DNA from: Leptobrachium leishanense
Taxonomy: Eukaryota; Chordata; Amphibia; Anura; Megophryidae
Direction of reading: 5' to 3'
Length of the DNA: 64,000 bases
Assembly (NCBI GenBank): GCA_009667805.1
Contig: CM019063.1
Span: 84,719,877-84,783,876, forward strand
Shown: piece by piece, positions 57,061 through 64,000 of the stretch
Numbering within the stretch: position 1 is the first letter of the stretch
Layout: the number at the start of each line of letters is the position of its first letter
Translations under genes and position numbers: made by a program
The notes under the pieces: model-generated
Seen by the model: only the letters and a program-made list of their open reading frames with translations
What the model was told of the DNA's origin: nothing
Databases searched by the model: none

Positions 57061-57401
57061 CGTTTATGTTTCCTGTAACATTTTGGTAAGTGTTGCATCA
57101 TGCACATCCACAAAATGCAAAGAGGAGATAAACATCTAACATTCCTTCTTATATGCAATTAATTCAAACAAAGTAAAAACCTGTAGCACGTGTCTTATAA
57201 AATGTTTATTTTGTAATGCTCGAGTAATCTAGTTACAGCTTATGTTCGTGGCAGTGTCCCTTTAAGGCCCATGTTCTCTATGATGGGTGTCTGAATTGCC
57301 CCTCTGAACCTGAATTTGAACGATACATACGAAACTTAGAATAAAACAATACCTCTGTACCTTTTACAGCACATCCGAAAACACAAGGAGGAATACATTT
57401 A
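57061..57401. other. No recognisable feature
   Basis: Unremarkable AT-rich intronic sequence between the L2 and the Harbinger-type MITE. Confidence 0.5.
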
Positions 57402-57661
57402 GGCTGGGTTCACACCTGCGTGTTTTTTTACGCGCGCAATATGCGCGTTTTGCGCCATAGATTGCAGAGTGAACGCATTGCAAATACGACCCAAAGAAGC
57501 TCCCGTACTTCTTTAGGCGTAGGACGTTTTACAGCGCATTCCTACACGCTGTAAAACGCCCAGGTGTGAACGGGTCCCATTGGAAATCATGGGATTTCCG
57601 TGTTTCGGCATTTTACAGTGCGCAGGAACGCGCAGTAAAACGCTGAGTTTTGAACCCAGCC
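57402..57661. mobile_element. Harbinger-type MITE, 260 bp
   Basis: GGCTGGGTTCACACCTGCG to CGCTGAGTTTTGAACCCAGCC, flanked by TTA (57399-57401, 57662-57664). The interior is rich in GCGC words (ACGCGCGCAATATGCGCG). It is related in ends to the two MITEs at 22829 and 23411. Confidence 0.8.
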
Positions 57662-57664
57662 TTA

Positions 57665-58317
57665 AAGTACAGACAATAGCCACAATGACAATTTAAGTTA
57701 ATATAAAAGATTATGATGGTGAGAGTTTGTTCCCCATGTGCTGCCATCGACACACCCTTCCAACCAGCTCTGTGTGATTACGAATTTGTGATCTCGCGGA
57801 GGGCTCTGTGACCGGCACTGGCTTCCAGAGTAGCTGTTAATGTGTCCTGTATAGAGTGGCGTAGCGTGGGGGGGGGCAACGGGCGCGATTTTCATAGAGG
57901 CGCAAATTTCTTTTGAAATTGTGCGCCCCTAATAGTTTGCTGCCGCTGATCGATCATGGCAGGGCTCAGAAAGGTGCCTGCGTCAGCCACGCCGAGTCCG
58001 GAAGAGAGTGACGTGACGCCGGTGACGCAGTGTGCCGGCGCCACGCTTCACGTCACATGGGGAGGGAAAGTGCAGGAGGCTCGGCTCCACACAGCAGCCA
58101 GCCAGAGACCAGTGCGTGTCCAGACAGTCGGCACAGGCTCACAGCGGAAGCGGTCTGCCCATGATCCATCCGATAAATCGACCGTGCAACCCATAGATAT
58201 AAAATTCACCAAGCCCAAGGTACCTAATTGTGACAGCAGCAACAAGCATGTATATATATATATATATATCTCCTCTGACCGCGGCCTCCTCCATAGATAG
58301 CATGGCATAAAGTGATG
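57665..58317. other. Unassigned, with a hAT-like end
   Basis: GAGTGGCGTAGCGTGGGG at 57855 resembles a hAT terminus, but the partner end was not found. 58250-58270 is an (AT)n run. An open frame at 57956-58300 has no recognisable domain. Confidence 0.4.
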
Positions 58318-59590
58318 AGACTATTCTGAGATTGTAAACTCCTCTGCCCAGAATAGTCTCATCACTTTTTATGCCAAGCATCTTTTAGATTGTAAGCTCC
58401 TCTGCCCAGAATAGTCTCATCACTTTTTATGCCAAGGTTCTTTTAGATTGTACGCTCCTCTGCCCAGAATAGTCTCATCACTTTTTATGCCAAGCTTCTT
58501 TTAGATTGTAAGCTCCTCTGCCCAGAATAGTCTCATCACATTTTATGCCAAGCTTCTTTTAGATTGTACGCTCCTCTGCCCAGAATAGTCTCATCACTTT
58601 TTATGCCAAGCTTCTTTTAGATTGTACGCTCCTCTGCCCAGAATAGTCTCATCACTTTTTATGCCAAGCTTCTTTTAGATTGTAAGCTCCTCTGCCCAGA
58701 ATAGTCTCCTCACTTTTTATGCCAAGCTTCTTTTAGATTGTAAGCTCCTCTGCCCAGAATAGTCTCATCACTTTTTATGCCAAGCTTCTTTTAGATTGTA
58801 AGCTCCTCTGCCAGAATAGTCTCATCACTTTTTATGCCAAGCTTCTTTTAGATTGTAAGCTCCTCTGCCCAGAATAGTCTCATCACTTTTTATGCCAAGC
58901 TTCTTTTAGATTGTAAGCTCCTCTGCCCAGAATAGTCTCCTCACTTTTTATGCCAAGCTTCTTTTAGATTGTAAGCTCCTCTGCCCAGAATAGTCTCCTC
59001 ACTTTTTATGCCAAGCTTCTTTTAGATTGTAAGCTCCTCTGCCCAGAATAGTCTCATCACTTTTTATGCCAAGCTTCTTTTAGATTGTAAGCTCCTCTGC
59101 CCAGAATAGTCTCCTCACTTTTTATGCCAAGCTTCTTTTAGATTGTAAGCTCCTCTGCCCAGAATAGTCCTCCTCACTTTTTATGCCAAGCTTCTTTTAG
59201 ATTGTAAGCTCCTCTGCCCAGAATAGTCTCATCACTTTTTATGCCAAGCTTCTTTTAGATTGTAAGCTCCTCTGCCCAGAATAGTCTCCTCACTTTTTAT
59301 GCCAAGCTTCTTTTAGATTGTAAGCTCCTCTGCCCAGAATAGTCTCATCACATTTTATGCCAAGCTTCTTTTAGATTGTAAGCTCCTCTGCCCAGAATAG
59401 TCTCATCACATTTTATGCCAAGCTTCTTTTAGATTGTAAACTCATCTGCCCAGAATAGTCTCATCACTTTTTATGCAAAGCATCTTTTAGATTGTAAGCT
59501 CCTCTGCCCAGAATAGTCTCATCACATTTTATGCCAAGCTTCTTTTAGATTGTAAGCTCCTCTGCCCAGAATAGTCTCATCACTTTGTGC
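58318..59590 (+). repeat. 58-bp satellite, about 22 units
   Basis: Head-to-tail units of 58 bp: TTAGATTGTAAGCTCCTCTG, CCCAGAATAGTCTCATCACT, TTTTATGCCAAGCTTCTT, with few differences between units (CTCATCACT/CTCCTCACT, TTTTTATG/ATTTTATG). Inverted single units flank it at 58296-58330 and 59760-59830. Confidence 0.95.
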
Positions 59591-59775
59591 CATGTTATCT
59601 CACCCAATAACAAGCAGCAGCTACACCCCACAAATAACTGCATTATATTCAGAATATTCTGCTAGATATGGAGGAGACAATATTTATGTACAGGCTGCCA
59701 AGCTGCTTGGAATATTCCAGATATAATGCAGTGTAGCCGCTGTCTGTTATTGGGTGAGATAACATGGCATAAAGT
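59587..59775. mobile_element. Foldback adjoining the 58-bp satellite
   Basis: GCCATGTTATCTCACCCAAT and AACAAGCAGCAGCTACAC pair with GTAGCCGCTGTCTGTTATTG and GGTGAGATAACATGGC; the loop has AATATTCTGC...GGAATATTCC. The satellite units flank it in both orientations, so array and foldback may be one element with an expanded internal repeat. Confidence 0.7.
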
Positions 59776-59973
59776 GATGAGAATATTTGGAGCAGAGGAG
59801 CTTACAGTCTAAAAGATGCTTGGGCCAAGCATCTTTTAGATTGTAAGCTCCTCTGCCCAGAATTTTATCATATGGTTGATGGTTTTGCGCTTCGAGTTTC
59901 ATTTAGCCTCTTTCTTTAAAAAGGGTCAGCCCTAGATTTTAGATGTTTGTTGCAAGAAATGATTTACACACAA
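59776..59973. other. Satellite remnants and unassigned
   Basis: An inverted and then a forward partial 58-bp unit form GTCTAAAAGATGCTTGGG / CCAAGCATCTTTTAGAT. Then ordinary sequence up to the next element. Confidence 0.5.
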
Positions 59974-61363
59974 GGGGCCAAATTACATACCTGCGTGAGC
60001 ATTAACGTTAGCACTCACCTGCGTGAGCATTAACGTTAGCACTCACCTGTGTGAGCATTAACGTTAGCACTCACCTGCGTGAGCATTAACGTTAGCACTC
60101 ACCTGCGTGAGCGTTAACGTTAGCACTCACCTGCGTGAGCATTAACTTTAGCACTCACCTGCGTGAGCATTAACGTTAGCACTCACCTGAGTGAGCATTA
60201 ACGTTAGCACTCACCTGCGTGAGCATTAACGTTAGCACTCACCTGCGTGAGCATTAACGTTAGCACTCACCTGCGTGAGCGTTAACGTTAGCACTCACCT
60301 GCGTGAGCGTTAACGTTAGCACTCACCTGCGTGAGCATTAACGTTAGTGCTCACCTGCGTGAGCATTAACGTTAGCACTCACCTGCGTGAGCATTAACAT
60401 TAGCACTCACCTGCGTGAGCATTAACGTTAGCACTCACCTGCGTGAGCATTAACGTTAGCACTCACCTGCGTGAGCATTAACGTTAGCACTCACCTGCGT
60501 GAGCATTAACGTTAGCACTCACCTGCGTGAGCATTAACGTTAGCACTCACCTGCGTGAGCATTAACGTTAGCACTCACCTGTGTGAGCATTAACGTTAGC
60601 ACTCACCTGCGTGAGCATTAACGTTAGCACTCACCTGCGTGAGCATTAACGTTAGCACTCACCTGTGTGAGCATTAACGTTAGCACTCACCTGCGTGAGC
60701 GTTAATGTTAGCCCAAGTATTTTCCGCATATTATAATCCAAACGCTAACGGGTTAAGTAACTCGCGTTTGGTACCTTGCGCTCCTCTGTGTGAGGTTACT
60801 GTACTTTGCGCTCCCTATACTTAACATTAGGAACGCAAAGTGTTAATTAGAGTTAGGATTACAAAGTCCCAGCACTGATTAACGTCCGGCAGCAGTTAAC
60901 GAAAAGTTAACCAGAGCCAGGACTTGGTGTTAACGGATTCCGCTTCTGCAACCAATAAAATAAAAAGAATCATATACTCACCTCCTGTCCCGTGGCGAGG
61001 ACCGCCTCCTCAGTCTGGCGGGAGCAGGGAAAGACTGGGGGGGAAAGTCCCCCCAGTCTCCCTCTGCGTATCACTACGCTGACCGGCTGGATCTTGCGAG
61101 GTGAGATCCGGCAGGTCATGTGACCGCCGGCGTCTGCTTCAATGGAATCCTATGGACTCCTTTGAGAGGATGCGAATGCGCGCGGTGGTGCTCAGCCCTG
61201 CCGTGCGTATCCCAGAGCTTTGCGCCCAGTAACAATGCAGGCAGCATTTTTTGCGCCTGCATTGTAATCTAGCGGTAAAACGGGCACGCTTGGGGGAAAA
61301 CTGCGGGTGCAGTTTTTCCTCCCTAGCACCCCTGTTTTACCGCTAGGAATGTAATTTGGCCCC
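59974..61363. mobile_element. Nonautonomous element with internal 28-bp VNTR
   Basis: Ends GGGGCCAAATTACAT and ATGTAATTTGGCCCC are exact complements. Inside are the 28-bp array, then CCCGCTAACGGGTTAAG-like sequence, GC-rich 60990-61190 (CAGTCTGGCGGGAGCAGG) and AGCGGTAAAACGGG / CCCTGTTTTACCGCT near the right end. No transposase; target duplication not clear, superfamily unknown. Confidence 0.7.
59990..60714 (+). repeat. 28-bp satellite, about 26 units
   Basis: Units of 28 bp: ACTCACCTGCGTGAGCATTA, ACGTTAGC. Very homogeneous; variants are GTGTGAGC, GAGTGAGC, GCGTTAACG. Each unit is nearly palindromic (GTGAGC-ATTAACGTTA-GCACTCAC). Confidence 0.95.
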
Positions 61364-61384
61364 AGGTATATTTCTCTTATTTCA

Positions 61385-61555
61385 CTTCCAGTAGAAGTGG
61401 TAGAGGCCAAAACAGTGATTGAATTTAAGCAAGCATGGGATAGGCATAAGGCTATCCTAAACAAAAGATAAATCCAGGTAAAGTATCCATGTAATTGGGC
61501 AGACTAGATGGGCCGAAAGGTTCTTATCTGCCGACATTTTTCTATGTTTCTATTT
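61385..61555 (+). mobile_element. CR1 LINE 3' end fragment
   Basis: Reads EVVEAKTVIEFKQAWDRHKA then ILNKR and a stop, the C-terminus of CR1 proteins, followed by GACTAGATGGGCCGAAAGG and TTTTTCTATGTTTCTAT, the CR1-type 3' tail. It lies about 50 bp upstream of exon 2. Confidence 0.85.
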
Positions 61556-61606
61556 GCTTATTCTAAATAATAATAAATTCAACTTGTTTGTTTCACTCTC
61601 CTACAG

Positions 61607-61811
61607 TGTCCTTGCTGTGGAGGATGGGAAAATAAGAAGACAGGTTGCACCATGAATATTAGACATGGGAAAGACAGATCCGTGTCTGGGGAGTACATGC
61701 CAGAACCTACACCAACAGACCCAACTCCTGCGAGAAGACTCTTTGAAGGAGAATGCAATCTGGAGGAAAACTGTACTGACGTGTCTGGTATGCTTATGAA
61801 AGAGAAGTCTG
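61607..61811 (+). CDS. Secreted cysteine-rich protein, exon 2, avidin-like spacing
   Basis: A pyrimidine-rich tract and CTACAG precede the exon; donor G|GTAAGG follows. It is open in phase 0, matching exon 1, and ends in phase 1. It encodes 68 residues beginning CPCCGGWENKKTGCTMNI and KDRSVSGEYMPEPTPTD, later RRLFEGECNLEENCTD, with six cysteines and an N-glycosylation-type NCT. The spacing C-x3-G-x-W-x-N-x4-G-x2-M-x-I then S-G-x-Y resembles the first two strands of avidin-family biotin-binding proteins. There the W, N and Y positions line the biotin pocket, and the first coding exon is likewise the signal peptide. Here a Cys replaces the usual pocket Ser, and later avidin strands are not obvious. 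The remaining exon(s) are not identified and may lie beyond the window. Splice structure is fairly convincing; family membership is an inference. Confidence 0.55.
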
Positions 61812-62814
61812 GTAAGGTCAAAGCATCAATATGTTTTCAGTAATAATGCTCAGAGAATTTATATTATTTGTTATAGATAGATTCCCCTGACATCTTTTAC
61901 TTGTCCTTTTCTTCCCTTATCATTCGGGCTCTCTTGTGAGGATTCACAATATACAGGTATACTTATGGTCACATTGCAGGGGGAAGACTGCGGGCATCTC
62001 CCTCCTGATGTAAATGCATGCGCGTTACTTACCAGCAATCTCTGTACCGACACATGATTTTCCCACTATATGGTTTAGGTAACTTCTGATTTATTCCAGG
62101 GTCAATGTTTGTCATCTGAGACTGATAAATACATGCATTTAGATCAGGAGGGAAAAAGCATGCAGACTTTTTCTTTAAAATATGAAACACTTGCTAAAAG
62201 GAAAGCCATAACTAATGCAGATTAGGAAAACGCTCGATTTGACTCTCTGAACTAATTTAGGATTTCAGTTTAATTCCTTTTTTGGAAATTATTAAAAAAT
62301 GAAAAAGCAGCATTTTTCTGGTATCATATTAACACTGGATTGAAATAACATATGTATATTTGGCATCTAGCATGTCTGTTTAAAAATAATGTGAAGTTGA
62401 AAGAGTTTGATTCATTCTTTTCAGGGGGTTGGATGGCATCAGGGTGAACGTGAGCAGGAACACGTGGGAATGCAGTTCCTCCACTATTTTCTCAGAGGGA
62501 ACGGAGTTCCCTTTCGGCCAATACATGGAGAAGCTCTTATTAGCTTCCGATCATATGATTCTTTATTAGGTCACCCAAAATATGGTATTTATTATAGTTA
62601 TCATAAGAATTCCCTAAAAAACCGTCTATGTTTATGTGTAAACATTGATATTATAATTGCATGTGGAGTGGTGGGATAAATACAGCATGTCTGGTTAATT
62701 GAGGAGCAGAAATCTTAGAGTTCTCATGCTCATTTATTTAGGACCAGGCCCCCGGGTGGTGCAATATTATTGTACTGTTTATCCCTTTAAACTTCAAACC
62801 TAGAGGGGTTATTC
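61812..62814. other. Downstream of exon 2; possible exon not confirmed
   Basis: An acceptor-like ATTCATTCTTTTCAG ends at 62424 and is followed by an open frame (GVGWHQGEREQEHVG...), but in the phase required by exon 2 a stop comes after seven codons. Either this is a short terminal exon or, more likely, the next exon is elsewhere. Confidence 0.35.
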
Positions 62815-63927
62815 GCCGACATTGCGGTGCTCTATTATTCCCCGCACTATGGGGAATCAAATTTCCCAACCCTGCCGTGAAGTCTAGGGACCCGGCGGTG
62901 AATGCAGAGTGCGGGGTAAAGCTGCTCCAAAGCCGCCAAATAAAGAAAAAAAAAAAGAAAAGGCCGCAAAATTGCTGAAATTATCAGATTTGATAATTTG
63001 GGCGTTTTTTTTTTTTATTTTTTAAACCAACTAGAAAATATTGGATCCAATCCGATAAATTATCGAATCGGATCTGTTCTGATAATCCACCGCAAACCCG
63101 CAGAACCCATCCAGAAAAAGCCGATAATCCCCCGAACATAGCAACGACCAGCGGCTGGAAAAAGGCAACGAACGGGGTTAAAAAAAAAAGTTTAAAAAAA
63201 GGGTCAAATTTCAAACGCTGTTTGCAAACACTAATGAACAAAAATGTCTATAATTAACATATCAGGTACTATGAATAATAATGAAAAGGTCTGTTGCAGA
63301 AAAACCGCTATAAAGAAAAATGGGAAAGAAATTTTTCTGAAAACAATTCCCAAAAATGTCTACGAGATCCTAAAAATAAATAAAAAGACTTTTGGCAGAT
63401 TAAAAGAATAAACGGTTTGTTAGTTATTGGGTAAAAACGGGAATATTTTTAAGATTGAAACCTATGGGAATCACCTGATTAATCCTGGGTGGAGTAGAGG
63501 TAACATCACTGCTCTGTGTGGAGAGAGACTGTGGAGACATGGGCTCGATCCCAGCAAGAGCACCTCTCCAGTAAGTGTCATTGGGCAAGACACCTAACGG
63601 TACATACTTGCCACCCAGGACATACTTGAAAACGAGAGAAATCTCAATGTATCCTTCCTGGTAAAATCCATTCTCAAAAAAAAAAAAAAAAATGAAACCA
63701 CTGAAAATCAGGGCATTTTGCTGTTGTTCAGTATTCCCTGAATAGATTAACCATTTCTCTATGGGGATTTCACTGCTGTCGAACAGGCACCATGCTGGCA
63801 ATTCGCCAAAATTTGCCGAACTGCCTGCTCTCTGAATAGCCGAATGGCCACGAAATGTCACTGTATGGAGAAATTCACTGTTTGGTGCCATTTCGGGGCC
63901 AGATTGGCTCTCTGTGACTAATCCTGT
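62815..63927. mobile_element. CAGGGTTATTC-family MITE with nested SINE
   Basis: Left part GGGGTTATTCGCCGACATTG, right end CTCTCTGTGACTAATCCTG. It has the family motifs TTCCCCGCACTATGGGGAAT, GTCTGTTGCAGAAAAACCGC and a forward core module (63380-63475). A SINE (63485-63691) interrupts it. Its first bases are diverged. Confidence 0.7.
63485..63691 (+). mobile_element. tRNA-derived SINE
   Basis: CTGGGTGGAGTAGAGGTAAC carries the A-box-like TGGAGTAGAGG; the B box GGGCTCGATCCC is at 63541-63552. The body GTGTCATTGGGCAAGACACC and the tail ATCCTTCCTGGTAAAATCC end in an A run. Same family as 28189-28386, here on the plus strand. Confidence 0.88.
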
Positions 63928-63931
63928 AGAG

Positions 63932-64000
63932 CAGTGTTTCCCAAACCTGTCCTCAGGACCCTCCGCCTCGCCAGGTTTGCAGATATTGAAGCACAGCACA
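63932..64000. mobile_element. hAT-like foldback MITE, cut by window end
   Basis: CAGTGTTTCCCAAACCTGTC and CAGATATTGAAGCACAGCAC match the family of 54250-54432. The right half lies beyond the window. Confidence 0.75.

Noticed and set aside
58318..60714. CRISPR-like arrays
   Set aside because: The 58-bp and 28-bp repeats are head-to-tail without unique spacers, in eukaryotic DNA.
62407..62679. Exon 3 of the secreted-protein gene
   Set aside because: The acceptor looks good, but the long frame is in the wrong phase for exon 2, and the right phase stops after seven codons. Kept only as a possibility.

Overview
This window is vertebrate genomic DNA, most probably from an amphibian (frog-like) genome. 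It has no bacterial gene layout. It is crowded with interspersed repeats typical of large vertebrate genomes: decayed Tc1-type DNA transposons, L1-, L2- and CR1-clade LINEs, a tRNA-derived SINE, PNMA-like gag LTR elements, piggyBac/hAT/Harbinger-type nonautonomous elements and many minisatellites. No species can be named from sequence alone. Boundaries were read by eye from inverted repeats, target-site duplications (TSDs) and reading frames, so many are good to a few bases only.

Layout. 1-2880: Tc1 relic beside an L2-like LINE. 3079-8335: minisatellites and hairpin-rich TTAA (piggyBac-type) elements. 8338-15115: an L1-clade LINE on the minus strand, cut by a second TTAA element and by a solo LTR that itself carries a hAT-type MITE. 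15325-17950: a possible solo LTR and an inverted/tandem repeat complex. 17967-19546: a full-length dead Tc1. 19569-29480: LINE tail, foldback MITEs, a 2.7 kb palindrome hit by two Harbinger-type MITEs, a CR1 fragment and a SINE. 30983-33476: a hAT-type element with an exact 8-bp TSD. 34540-37792: minisatellites and repeat fragments. 37793-42800: an LTR retroelement with tRNA-Pro-type primer site, PNMA-like gag and protease but no reverse transcriptase or integrase. 43162-47115: another dead Tc1, then a LINE split by a TA-flanked MITE. 47902-52943: a 5 kb foldback with a Tc1 in one arm and nested hAT elements in the loop. 53594-61811: the one convincing host gene, with a TATA box, a signal-peptide exon and, 7.9 kb downstream, a cysteine-rich exon with avidin-like spacing. 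Its intron holds an L2 LINE, MITEs and two large satellites (58-bp and 28-bp units). 62815-64000: further MITEs with a nested SINE.

No element appears to encode an intact transposase or reverse transcriptase here. The most informative signals are: the avidin-like split gene; the gag-protease-only retroelement; paired (compensating) changes between two copies of the serial-hairpin TTAA element; a roughly 95-bp module recurring at least a dozen times in otherwise different elements; and the SINE whose tail matches the tail of LINEs in the same window.
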